Shown here in pieces: positions 9,124 through 18,400 of a stretch of 64,000 nucleotides of DNA; the first letter of the stretch is position 1, and each line of letters starts with the position of its first letter. The stretch covers positions 1-64,000 of the forward strand of contig NZ_CALUCN010000008.1 of the NCBI RefSeq assembly GCF_943914565.1, read 5' to 3'. The notes beneath the pieces are model-generated. The model was not told the origin of the DNA and did no database searches. It saw only the letters and a list, made by a program, of their open reading frames with translations. A program made the position numbers and the translations under genes. This DNA comes from an uncultured Tessaracoccus sp. (lineage in GTDB: Bacteria > Actinomycetota > Actinomycetes > Propionibacteriales > Propionibacteriaceae).

Positions 9124-9330
9124 TCAGCGTCCTCTCAGTGCGGTCGGCATGGCGTGGATGATGAGGAGCGCGTCGGGGAGTTCGACGGCGATGAAGGTGT
9201 CCGGGGAGGAGCCCGCAGGCAGCTTGCGGGGTGCGCAAGGCCTCCGGCCGGATGTGGTGCGCCCGGAGCGGTCGCGCTGCTGCGACCCGGGATGCGACGG
9301 CTGCCGGGGTGGCCCGTCGTGCCACTGCAC
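9124..9330 (-). CDS. Candidate toxin partner of the RHH protein, probably frameshifted
   Basis: The C-terminal 35 residues (KLPAGSSPDTFIAVEL, then DALLIIHAMPTALRGR) look like the compact beta-sheet end of small actinobacterial toxins paired with RHH proteins, and the stop lies 1 nt before the antitoxin ATG. The N-terminal half of this frame looks random. Another frame starting at GTG 9325 reads a more protein-like MARRATPAAVASRV, then RAHHIRPEALRT. Removing one base from the G run at 9228-9231 would join the two into a 66-residue protein. The toxin identity is inferred from context and general pattern. Confidence 0.4.
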   Translation of the reverse strand: MQWHDGPPRQPSHPGSQQRDRSGRTTSGRRPCAPRKLPAGSSPDTFIAVELPDALLIIHAMPTALRGR

Positions 9331-9374
9331 GCTGTGGGACGATGGTGGGCGAGCTCGAGCGGTTGGAGTTGCAG

Positions 9375-9851
9375 ATGGTGGGGAAGCGATGGCTGACGTG
9401 GGTCGCGGTCCTGGTGATGGCGGTCACGGTCGGGGCTTGTGCGGGGGAGGACGTCGTGGACGAGGACCTCGCGGGGGACTGGTCGGCGCAGGTGGTGGCG
9501 CACTTCGGCGAGTTCGTCGACGTGCCGCAGAGCCAGGGGAGGATCCGTGTCGGGCAGCCGCGCTGGCAGCAGCCATCGCGGATGGTCGTCGAGGTGACCG
9601 AGACGAACGACGGGGACGATCCCACCCCCGCTGGTTGGAACCTGCGCGTCGAGGCAGGCGACACCGTCCTGGAACCGCTGGAGGGCACCGAGGGCGGCGT
9701 CGCGTCCGTCGACGGGGACCTGGCCCCGGGGGAATCGATCACGTACGAGGTCGCGTTCGCGACGGCCGAGCTCACGGACTTCACCGTCGTGGCCTCCCCG
9801 CCGGCACTCTACGACCGGGCGGAGTTCCGGTACCAGGGCGAAGGCCGCTGA
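9375..9851 (+). CDS. Secreted lipoprotein of unknown function
   Basis: A 158-residue product with a basic N-terminus (MVGKRW), a hydrophobic core and a lipobox-type VGAC near residue 22, predicting lipid attachment at Cys. The mature part is acidic, with VEVTETNDGDDPTPAGWNL resembling a beta-sandwich of DUF11/CARDB type. The start at 9375 has GGAG 8 nt upstream; the frame is open further upstream. It overlaps nothing and has no operon partner. Ligand and role are unknown. Confidence 0.7.
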   Translation: MVGKRWLTWVAVLVMAVTVGACAGEDVVDEDLAGDWSAQVVAHFGEFVDVPQSQGRIRVGQPRWQQPSRMVVEVTETNDGDDPTPAGWNLRVEAGDTVLEPLEGTEGGVASVDGDLAPGESITYEVAFATAELTDFTVVASPPALYDRAEFRYQGEGR

Positions 9852-9896
9852 GCGCGTCAGATCCGCAGGCCCGGTCGGCGGGTGGGGCCCCGGACC

Positions 9897-11087
9897 TCAG
9901 CCGACCGCCGCGACGATGCGCTCCGCGTTGCGGAGCACATCGATGGTGAGTTGCAGTCCGATCGGGAAGGCGTCCTCGTCGAGGCCGAACGTCGGCGAGT
10001 GGTGCGGCGAGTCGAAACCCTTGTCAGGGTTGCCTGCGCCGATGAAGGCGTACGTCGACGGCACCCGCCTGGAGAACGCCGCGAAGTCTTCCCCGCCCAG
10101 CATCGGCGGCTCGGCGACGACGTGGTCGTCCCAGCGCGCCTGCGCGAGCTCGCGCACGACCCCGGTCACCCGGGGATCGTTCCACGTCATGTCGTAGCCG
10201 ACGAGGTAGTCGAGCTCGCAGCGCAGCCCGGGGTTCGCAGCCTCGACGCCGGCGCAGATCTCGTCGAACGAGCGCCGCACCACCTCGCGCACCTCGTCGT
10301 CGTGCGTGCGCACGACCCCGCCGACGCTCGCAGCGGGCGGGAGCACGTTCAGCGCCTGTTGGGTGCCGGCCTCGAGCCACGTCGCGGTCACCACCGCCGG
10401 CTGGAGGCCGTTCACGCGCCGGGCCGGGATCTGCAGGAGTTGCTGGACCACCGTCGAGACGGCGACGACCGGGTCCAGCCCGAGCTCCGGCGTCGACGCG
10501 TGCGCGCCCCTCCCGTGGACGTGCACCTCCCACAGGTCCGAGTTGGCCGACGCGGGGCCGTCCTTCACGTCGACCAGGCCGAGGGCCAGCGTCGCCCAGT
10601 AGTGGAAGCCGAAAATGTGGTCAAAGTCGTCGAACCAGCCCGTCGCCACCATCTCCCGCGCCCCGCCCGGCGGCGTCTCCTCGGCGTGCTGGAAGATCCC
10701 GACGATCGTGCCCGAGAGCTCGTCCAGGTGGTCCGACGCCCACGCCAGCGCGCTCATCATCGTGGCCGTGTGCGCGTCGTGGCCGCAGCCGTGCATCCGG
10801 TCGGGCACCGTCGACGCGAACTCCAGGTCCGGCCGGTCCTCGGTCATCGCGAGGCCGTCGATGTCGGCACGGATGCCCACCTTGGGCCCGGGCCTGCCCG
10901 TTTCGAGCGTCGCGACGAGGCTCGTCTCCGTGAGGTTCTCCAGCTTCGCGGCCGGGACCCGCTCCTCGAGCTGTGCGCGGATCCATGCGACCGTCTCGTG
11001 CTCCTCGAACGACGCCTCCGGGTGTTGGTGGAGGTGCCGCCGCCAGGCGACGAGCTGGTCGAGGTACGGGTCGACGTCGGTGGTCAT
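9897..11087 (-). CDS. M20D-family amidohydrolase (AbgA/AbgB or IAA-amino acid hydrolase type)
   Basis: A 396-residue metallopeptidase. The first metal-binding motif HGCGHDAH is at residues 99-106, the Glu pair in FQHAEETPPGGA follows, a dimerisation domain contains GRGAHASTPELGLDPV, and a C-terminal LGGEDFAAF motif is present, all typical of M20D. It cleaves amide bonds of N-acyl or N-aminoacyl compounds in the cytoplasm. It starts 22 nt after the AbgT-type transporter gene on the same strand, so the pair probably imports and hydrolyses aminobenzoyl-glutamate-like molecules. The exact substrate is not fixed by sequence. Confidence 0.88.
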   Translation of the reverse strand: MTTDVDPYLDQLVAWRRHLHQHPEASFEEHETVAWIRAQLEERVPAAKLENLTETSLVATLETGRPGPKVGIRADIDGLAMTEDRPDLEFASTVPDRMHGCGHDAHTATMMSALAWASDHLDELSGTIVGIFQHAEETPPGGAREMVATGWFDDFDHIFGFHYWATLALGLVDVKDGPASANSDLWEVHVHGRGAHASTPELGLDPVVAVSTVVQQLLQIPARRVNGLQPAVVTATWLEAGTQQALNVLPPAASVGGVVRTHDDEVREVVRRSFDEICAGVEAANPGLRCELDYLVGYDMTWNDPRVTGVVRELAQARWDDHVVAEPPMLGGEDFAAFSRRVPSTYAFIGAGNPDKGFDSPHHSPTFGLDEDAFPIGLQLTIDVLRNAERIVAAVG

Positions 11088-11109
11088 GGGTCTCCTTCTG
11101 GGTGCAGGA

Positions 11110-12654
11110 TCAGTTGAGGTGGACGGGGCCGTCGGGTCCGACGGGGATGCCGAGCCCGAACCAGATGAGCAGCATGATGAGCCAGCCGATCCCCATCGCG
11201 ATCGAGTACGGCACCAGCGTCGAGATGAACGTGCCGATCCCCAGCTTCTTGTCGTACTTCTGCGCGTAGCTCAGCACGAGCGCGAAGTAGGGGAACATCG
11301 GCGTGATCGGGTTGGTGATCGCGTCACCGACGCGGTAGATCATCTGCGTCGCGGCGGGGTGGTAGTCGAGCAGCATCATCATCGGCACGAAGATCGGCGC
11401 CAGGATGGCCCACTTCGCCGAGGCCGAGCCGATGAAGAGGTTCACGAACGCCGACAGCACGACGACGCCGACGATGAGCACCGCGCCGCTCTGGCCCTCG
11501 AGCAGGCCGGCGCCCTTGATCGCGAGGATCGCGCCCATGTTCGACGCAGTGATGTAGGACAGCATCTGGGAGGCGAAGAACACGATGACGATGAAGTTCG
11601 CCATCGACGACATCGACTCGACCATCATGCCGGTGACGTCCGACGGGCGCTTGATCGACCCGGCGAGGAGGCCATAGACGAGGCCCGGCACGAAGAACAG
11701 GATCGTGAGCACGAGCCCGATACCGTTCATCAGCGGGGCGTCGGTGGTGAGCGAGCCGGTCTCGGCGTTGCGCATGAACGACCCCTTCGGGATGCACGCG
11801 GCGACGATCACCAGCGCGGCGACGATCACCGAGACGATCGCCCACCGGTTGGCCTTGCGCTCCTGCGGGGTGAGCGGCGTGTCGTCGTGCTCGTGGTCCT
11901 GGCCCTCGTAGCTGCCCATGCGGGGGATCACGACCTTCGCGGTCACCACCCAGATGATCGGCAGCAGCACCGCGACGGAGGCCGCGATGAACCACCAGTT
12001 CATCGGCACCGACGTCTGCATCTCCGGATCGATCATCTTCGCCGCCTCATCGGTGAAGCCCCAGACGAGTGCGTCGGACATGCCGATCATGAGGTTCGCC
12101 GCGAACCCGCCCTCCGCGGCGGCGTACGCCAGCGCGATGCCGGCGATCGGGTGCCATCCGAGCTGCAGGAACACGAGCGCGGCCAGCGGCGGCAGCACGA
12201 TGGGGGCCGCGTCGCCGGCGATGTTGCCGAGCAGCCCGATGAGCGCGATCGTCGGGATGACGAGGATCTTCGGCGCGCCCCGCATCGCGTTGGACAGCAG
12301 CGCCTCGAACCAGCCCGAGCGTTCCGCGACGCCGATGCCGAGCATGATGATGAGCACCTGTCCGAGCGGCGCGAACGACCCGAACGTCGTGATCGCGTCG
12401 CCCAGCACCATCCGCATCCCGTCGGCGGTGAGGAGGTTCACCGCAGTGACGGTCTCCTTCGTCGCGGGATGCTGCGCCGACCACCCGAGCCCTCCGGCGA
12501 TCGCGGAGAGCACGAGCGTGCCCACGCACAGCAGGAAGAAGATGATGATGGGATCCGGCAGCTTGTTGCCGGTCCACTCGATGAAGTTGAGGAACCGGTC
12601 GATCGGTCCTCGCGCGGGCTTGCGGTCGGTCGTTGTTGAACGGGTGTCACTCAT
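11110..12654 (-). CDS. abgT: AbgT-family transporter
   Basis: A 514-residue, very hydrophobic protein of the AbgT family (p-aminobenzoyl-glutamate uptake; some members export sulfonamides). Family signatures include FLNFIEWTGNKLPDPIIIFF near the N-terminus, EGGFAANLMIGMSDAL in the middle and a late DYHPAATQMIYRVGDAITNP segment. The frame is open upstream, but GAGGAG six nt before the ATG at 12654 marks the start. The adjacent M20D hydrolase supports aminoacyl-conjugate use. Confidence 0.9.
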   Translation of the reverse strand: MSDTRSTTTDRKPARGPIDRFLNFIEWTGNKLPDPIIIFFLLCVGTLVLSAIAGGLGWSAQHPATKETVTAVNLLTADGMRMVLGDAITTFGSFAPLGQVLIIMLGIGVAERSGWFEALLSNAMRGAPKILVIPTIALIGLLGNIAGDAAPIVLPPLAALVFLQLGWHPIAGIALAYAAAEGGFAANLMIGMSDALVWGFTDEAAKMIDPEMQTSVPMNWWFIAASVAVLLPIIWVVTAKVVIPRMGSYEGQDHEHDDTPLTPQERKANRWAIVSVIVAALVIVAACIPKGSFMRNAETGSLTTDAPLMNGIGLVLTILFFVPGLVYGLLAGSIKRPSDVTGMMVESMSSMANFIVIVFFASQMLSYITASNMGAILAIKGAGLLEGQSGAVLIVGVVVLSAFVNLFIGSASAKWAILAPIFVPMMMLLDYHPAATQMIYRVGDAITNPITPMFPYFALVLSYAQKYDKKLGIGTFISTLVPYSIAMGIGWLIMLLIWFGLGIPVGPDGPVHLN

Positions 12655-12919
12655 CTGGCACTCCTCGGGGACGCCGTCGGTCGGGCACGGCACTGTGTCA
12701 GCACTCGCGTTGAGGTCGGTCACTCTAATTCGACGGAGGGTCACCCCGCGCAGCCGTCCACATCCTTGGACGCGGGCCGGCAGGGCGCCCGGTGACCCGC
12801 CCGTGCGGCATCGTGTCCTCTGCTCGCGCAGGGAATCGCGATGCCACTAGGATGAAAGGAAGCAGCTCGTCGAAGGCCCGCACCTGCGCGGGTACCGGGC
12901 CGGGGACCGAGGGGAGGAG

Positions 12920-15145
12920 ATGCGCACACTGAGCGAAGGCCGTCGCACGGTGGTCGACGTCGTTGCCAACCGCATGGCGCGGTTGATCGACGAAGCCAGA
13001 TCCGTGTTCCTCTGTGCCCCACAGGAATTCCTGCCGCTGGAGATCATGGCGGCGGCGATGCGGCGTGCGCACGGGGCCGACGGCTTCGTCGAGGTGCTCG
13101 CGAGTTCCCCCACGGCCGCCACCGTGCTCGAGGCGCAGGTCCTCGTCCTCACCGACGACGAGGTGGTCCAGCTCCACCCGGAGTTGGCCGAGCAGCCCGA
13201 CCTGCTGCACCACGTCCTGCACAACACCGGCGGTGTGCCGGGCCTGTGTGACCTGTTCGGCGCGACGTGGGGCGGCACCAACAGCGCCCGCGAGCTCGCC
13301 GCGGGCTGGGCCGAGCGTCTCTACGACGAGGTCGTGGCCGACCCGGTCGTCTCGCTCCACATGTGGGTGGCGCGTCTCCACGAGGACTCGGTGCGCATCG
13401 TCGGCGAGGCCATCACCGGCGAGCCACAGCCGATCGACCGCATCCGCGAGATCCGTTCCCGCAACCACTTCACCGTCACCAGCGCCCACGACCCCTGCAT
13501 CCCGGACCTCGTCGCCTCCGAGCTGCGGCGCATCCGGCAGCGCCGGGACCCGGAATGCTTCCGCGACGAGCGGCGCGACCTGCTCGAGGCCGTCGCCGCC
13601 GCGAAGGGCGTGCGCATGCTCGAACGCACGCGGCTGCTCATGAACTTCCACGCATGGGACCACCTCGAGGAGCTGTTCAGCCGCGGCATGTGCCCACTGG
13701 CCTACAGCACCCCGATCCAGCGCGCGACGTTCCTCCTGGTGCTGCCGAAGGCGTTGCCGGTGAACCGCCCGTACCTCGCCCGTGCCCGCGAGTACTTCTC
13801 CGGGCAGTGGCCCCACCACCACGACCACCACCCGTGGCACGACTTCATGTACCTCCTGCCCGACGACCGGGCGATCCCCGAGGGCTCGATGACGGCCCGG
13901 CTCGTCGAGCGCGTGACCAAGGGCATCGACCACATGCACGCCCGCACGATCGACGACCTGTGCGACTGTGTGCGCACCGGGTTCGTCTGGATGGGCGGCG
14001 AGCTCGAGGCGCACCGGCACGGGGAGCGCGACTGGGACGCCGACGAGGCCGCGGTCATCGCGCTGGCCAACCTCGGCATGGCGGACGCGTGCGTGTGCGT
14101 GGGGCTCGTCGGCGACGCCCAGGAGTGCATCGCTCGCGTCCTGCTGCTCGCCGAGCGGGCGGGGTTCGAACCCAGCTGGTACCCGATGCTGCAGGTGGCC
14201 GTGCTCTCCCGGGGCGCGCTGTTCGCCGCCGCGGCGGGCGCCGACGCCGTCGCCCGGCAGTTCCAGCAGCGGTACCGCGCCGCCGTCGCCGAGCTGGGCG
14301 AGGAGCCATGGACGCACCGGCAGTTCGTGCACGTCTCGCAGCGGCTCCTCTCCACCGACGAGGACGATCTCTCGCCGCTGGACCCGAGCCTCCAGGCGCC
14401 GCACGCGCCGTACGCGCTCGAGGCCGAGGCCCTGCGGGTGCTGACCGTGCAGGGCGCCCCGGGCATGCACTGGGTCCGCGCCCGGCTCGACGAGACCTCC
14501 TGGTCCACGCAGCCGACGTGGCACTGGTGGCCCGTGCACGCGCTGCTCGCGCTCATGGACGCCCGGCTGGGGCGCCCCGTCGCGGCGGCGTCGTGGCTGG
14601 CCCGCACGTCGATGCCGCCGATGCTCGAACGCATCGTGCGCGCCGCGATCATGCTCGCCGACCGCGACCGTGACGGCGCGCGCATCGAGATCGACCGGGT
14701 GCTCGAGACCGACGCCCTGCTGCCCCGCTGGCGCATGGTGGCCACCGGCATCAAGATCGCGACCCTCGTCGGCACCGACCGCTGGGCCACCGACGGCGAG
14801 GGCCTGCTGGGCGCCACCGACTGGGCCGCCTACCCGCGCGACTGCGTGCTGCTGCCGGACCAGGCGCGTGCGCTCGTGCTCACCCGCCTGCCGGGGTGGT
14901 ACCGCGAACTGGCCGGCATGCGGCCGGGGGAGACCGACGAGACGCCCGAGCGGGTCACGCTCACCCCGCGGCAGCGCGACGTGCTGCGCGGCCTCGCGGT
15001 GGGCCTGACGATGGGCGAGATCGCCGAGCGCCTCGTCGTGTCCGTGGAGACGGTGCGGTCGACGTCGAAGAGCCTCTACCGACGGCTCGGCGTGCACGAC
15101 CGACGTGCCGCCGTCCAGCGCGCCGGCTACCTGGGCCTGCTCTGA
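12920..15145 (+). CDS. Large orphan LuxR-type transcriptional regulator
   Basis: A 741-residue protein ending in a LuxR/FixJ helix-turn-helix: LTPRQRDVLRGLAVGLTMGE, then IAERLVVSVETVRS and LYRRLGVHDRRAAVQRAGY (about residues 675-741). The long N-terminal part is helical and Ala-rich, like the TPR-type arms of MalT/LAL regulators, but no Walker A P-loop was found. A His-rich patch (QWPHHHDHHPWHDF) lies near residue 301. GGAGG sits only 2 nt before the ATG, so a nearby alternative start is possible. It ends 340 bp upstream of the pilus operon on the same strand, making it a plausible regulator of that operon. Confidence 0.75.
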   Translation: MRTLSEGRRTVVDVVANRMARLIDEARSVFLCAPQEFLPLEIMAAAMRRAHGADGFVEVLASSPTAATVLEAQVLVLTDDEVVQLHPELAEQPDLLHHVLHNTGGVPGLCDLFGATWGGTNSARELAAGWAERLYDEVVADPVVSLHMWVARLHEDSVRIVGEAITGEPQPIDRIREIRSRNHFTVTSAHDPCIPDLVASELRRIRQRRDPECFRDERRDLLEAVAAAKGVRMLERTRLLMNFHAWDHLEELFSRGMCPLAYSTPIQRATFLLVLPKALPVNRPYLARAREYFSGQWPHHHDHHPWHDFMYLLPDDRAIPEGSMTARLVERVTKGIDHMHARTIDDLCDCVRTGFVWMGGELEAHRHGERDWDADEAAVIALANLGMADACVCVGLVGDAQECIARVLLLAERAGFEPSWYPMLQVAVLSRGALFAAAAGADAVARQFQQRYRAAVAELGEEPWTHRQFVHVSQRLLSTDEDDLSPLDPSLQAPHAPYALEAEALRVLTVQGAPGMHWVRARLDETSWSTQPTWHWWPVHALLALMDARLGRPVAAASWLARTSMPPMLERIVRAAIMLADRDRDGARIEIDRVLETDALLPRWRMVATGIKIATLVGTDRWATDGEGLLGATDWAAYPRDCVLLPDQARALVLTRLPGWYRELAGMRPGETDETPERVTLTPRQRDVLRGLAVGLTMGEIAERLVVSVETVRSTSKSLYRRLGVHDRRAAVQRAGYLGLL

Positions 15146-15222
15146 CCCCACCCCGACCGGTGCGTCTGCCGGGTGCCCGGTATGGTCCCCCTGTCCGCGT
15201 CCTGCGACGGCCCGAACAGGGT

Positions 15223-15270
15223 CTTCACCCAGGGTGAAGTGTGGGTGAAGACGGGTGAATTCACGGGTGG
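15223..15270. promoter_or_regulatory. Operator-like cluster of TTCACCC half-sites
   Basis: A perfect palindrome CTTCACCCAGGGTGAAG (15223-15239) is followed by GGGTGAA at 15243 and 15253 and GGGTGG at 15265, i.e. half-sites every 10-11 bp on one DNA face, with a GTGAATTCAC palindrome inside. The 11-nt direct-repeat pattern is like actinobacterial PHO boxes (GTTCACC units). A site for the adjacent LuxR-type protein is an alternative. Confidence 0.5.
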
Positions 15271-15402
15271 ATTCCGGGGCCCGGGTTTTGCCCCCATCCG
15301 CTGCTTCCGCGGGGTGGAATTCGCCGCGCAACGCACTCCGACTGGTTGTAGGAGGGTGAGTCGTGGGGGGAATCAGGACCCCTCGCACCGATTGGTCTTA
15401 CC

Positions 15403-15432
15403 TTGACTCGTCAACCTGTGAACGACTAGCAA
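15403..15432 (+). promoter_or_regulatory. Promoter candidate for the pilus operon
   Basis: TTGACT (15403-15408) is a near-perfect -35 element. An 18-bp spacer leads to the weaker TAGCAA (15427-15432). It lies about 50 nt before the start codon. A weak -10 would suit activator dependence. Confidence 0.4.
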
Positions 15433-15484
15433 TGTGCACGACTCGACGTTGGGTGCGTCGGGCGGACAATCTGAAGGGGACCGC

Positions 15485-18400
15485 ATGGCAGACCACGACG
15501 GAGCCCGAGCGATCGGGCGGGGTGGCCTTCCGCACTGCACACGATCCCGACGCCCACGCATCTCCGCCCGGCCGGTGACCTCGCTGCTGCTGGTGCTGAC
15601 GCTGGTGCTCGGTCTTGCGGCCTCGGGCATCCAGCCCGAGTTCGCCGTCGCCGCGCCCGGCGGCTCGGCAGGGCCGGTCACGTCGTCGGACCCCCGCAAC
15701 GTCCTCACCATCGAGAAGACCGCCAACACCTATGAGCTCCCGCAGGGCGGCGGCCAGGTCACGTACACCTACAAGCTCACGAACAACAGCGCCAGCTCGA
15801 CCCTGTACCAGACGCACGGTGGCACCGCGTACACGATGCGTGACGACAAGTGCACCAACCTCGAGTACGGCACCGGGTGGAACACCACGATGGGCTACCG
15901 CTGGATCAGGGCGCAGACGACGGCGACGCTCACCTGCACGCAGAACCTCACGCAGACCACGACGAACACCTTCACGGTGGGCGGCTGGCGCATCCAGGAC
16001 GATCGCTACGGCGCGTCCACGCTCCCGACGACGCAGGCCACGGCCACCGTCACCGTGCAGTCGCCGCAGGCGGACCTCACCGTGACCAAGGCGGCGAGCA
16101 CGTCGACGGTGCCCGTCGGTGGCACGGTCAACTGGACCCTGACGGTGCGCAACAGCGGCTCGGCCACCTCGAGCGCCTGGACGCTCACGGACGCCGTGCC
16201 GGAGAACTACACGAACGTCGCCACGGCCACCGCCGGCTGCTCGGTCTCCGGCAACAGGCTCACCTGCGCGAACCAGGCCGGTCTGGGCGCGGGCGCCAGC
16301 AAGATCGTCACGCTCTCCGCGAAGGCGGCCACCGCCGGCCGGACGACGAACACCGCGACGATCAGCGGCACGTCGGGGGAGAGCGACACCGAGAACAACA
16401 CCTCGAGTGCGGACACGCGCATCACCGGGCCGGCGGACCTCACGATCGCGAAGACCGCGGAACCCGCCAGCGCGGGGACGGGTAGGCCCGTCACCTTCTC
16501 GGTCGTGGTGACGAACGCCGGCGACACCCCGTCGTCGACGTACACGATGACCGACCCGGTGCCCGCCGGCTGGACGAACGTCTCGACGTCGACGTCCGGT
16601 TGCTCGGTCTCCGGCAACACCGTGACCTGCGCCAACCAGCCGGCCCTCGCCGGCGGCGCCTCCAAGACGTTCACGATCAGCGCCGTCGCGCCCACCAGGG
16701 AGGGCGAGCACACGAACACCGCCCGGATCACCGGCACCACGGGCGAGAACACGGCCAACAACGCCGCGTCGGTGACCGTGCCCGTCAAGGCGCTGTCGCC
16801 CGACTACAAGGTGACGAAGACCGTGGACCGCCCGAAGGCGGCGGTCGGCGACGCGCTGACGTTCACGATCAAGGTCGAGAACGTCGGCACCGCCCCCGGC
16901 TTCGCGTACACCCTCACCGACGCGGTGCCCACGCAGTTCACCTCCGTCGCCTCGTCGGACTGCCAGGTCACCGACCAGGTCGCCTCCTGCAAGGGCGACG
17001 GCCTCCTCCCGGGCGACGCACAGACATTCACCGTCACGGCCCGCGCCGGCACGCTGCTGGGGTCGTTCGCGAACACCGCGAGCGTCTCGGACCCCAACGA
17101 CGCCAACCGCGCCAACGACGAGGGCAGCGCCACCGTCGAGATCCTCGATGCGGTCGCGGGGTCCAAGGGTGAGCAGATCTCGGCCGACGGGTACCTCGGC
17201 CTCACCAAGACCGCGTCGACGTACAGCCTCCCGGCCGGCGGCGGCACGGTGACGTACACGTACACGCTGCGCAACCGGTCCAACGCCTACCGTCTCTACT
17301 GGAGCCGTGGCTCGTCGACCTACGGGTCGCTCGTCGACGACAAGTGCTCCGCGGTGTCGTCCCCCTCGACGGCCACCGGCTGGGCGTGGGACGGCATCGG
17401 CCACTACGTCGCCCCCGGCTCGAGTGCGCGGCTCACCTGCACCAAGCGTGACCTCGTCACGACGACGAACACCGCGACGGCGAAGGGCCTCCTGCAATTC
17501 AGCGGGTCGTCCACCTACTACGGCCGGACCGGCTCGGTCTCCGCGCAGGCGACGGTGGTCGTCGAGGCCTCGAAGCCGCTCACGGACCCCGCGACGCTCG
17601 GCATCCCGGCGTTTGCCTGCACCACCACGACGGTGCTGAACGGCTCCGGCACCACCACCCAGCTCGCGGCCCAGACGCAGGGCTCGACGCGGTTCACCAC
17701 CATCGGCAAGCTGTGGTCCGGCACCTACAACGCCATGGCCTACCGGCGCGGCAACGGCTACGTCTACGGCGTCAGCCAGGACACGCACACGTGGGACCCG
17801 GCGGACCGGGACCAGCTCGTCGCCGTCGACGCCAGCGGAGGCGTGACGAAGCTCGGCCAGCTGCAGCTCAACCCTGACTACACCTCGAAACGAATCCCCT
17901 ACGGGTCCGTCACGGGCAACTTCGAGGGTCGCGACCAGACGATCACCACCTACGGCCAGGCGTGGAAGGCCGACATCTACGGCGGCATCAACTTCGGGTT
18001 CTTCGACGACGCCGGCACGTACTGGATCGGCAACGCCTCGAACTCCGGCTCGGGTGTCATCTACGAGGTGGACCTCACCAGCGGTTACGTGACGCCGCTC
18101 GCCAGCCAGTCCGCCGCCGTGCGCTCCAACGACCTCGCCTACACCGAGGGCTTCGCGTGGGGCATCAAGAACGGCTCCAACACCATGATCCGCGTCGACC
18201 TCGGCTCGGGCAGGGTGCAGGACATGGGCACCGTCGCCGGCATGCCCTCGGGCACCTACGGCGCGGCCTGGACGTACACCAACGGCAACCTGGGGTTCGA
18301 CATCAACACCGGTGGCGTCTACCAGGTGGACGTCATCAACGGCTCGACGTCCAACCCGTCGTTCCAGCTCATCGCGACGAGCGCCGGGCCTGCGTCGACG

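Larger units (their letters stand above)
15146..15484 (+). other. Regulatory region upstream of the pilus operon
   Basis: A 339-bp gap holding the TTCACCC/GGGTGAA cluster (15223-15270), a GC-rich dyad around GGGGCCCGGG and a promoter candidate at 15403-15432, then the leader with AAGGGGA before the ATG at 15485. No small gene was seen. Confidence 0.6.

Noticed and set aside
12725..15388. A reverse-strand open frame of nearly 890 codons opposite the LuxR-type gene
   Set aside because: Composition is that of an antisense shadow; the forward frame ends in a clear LuxR HTH.
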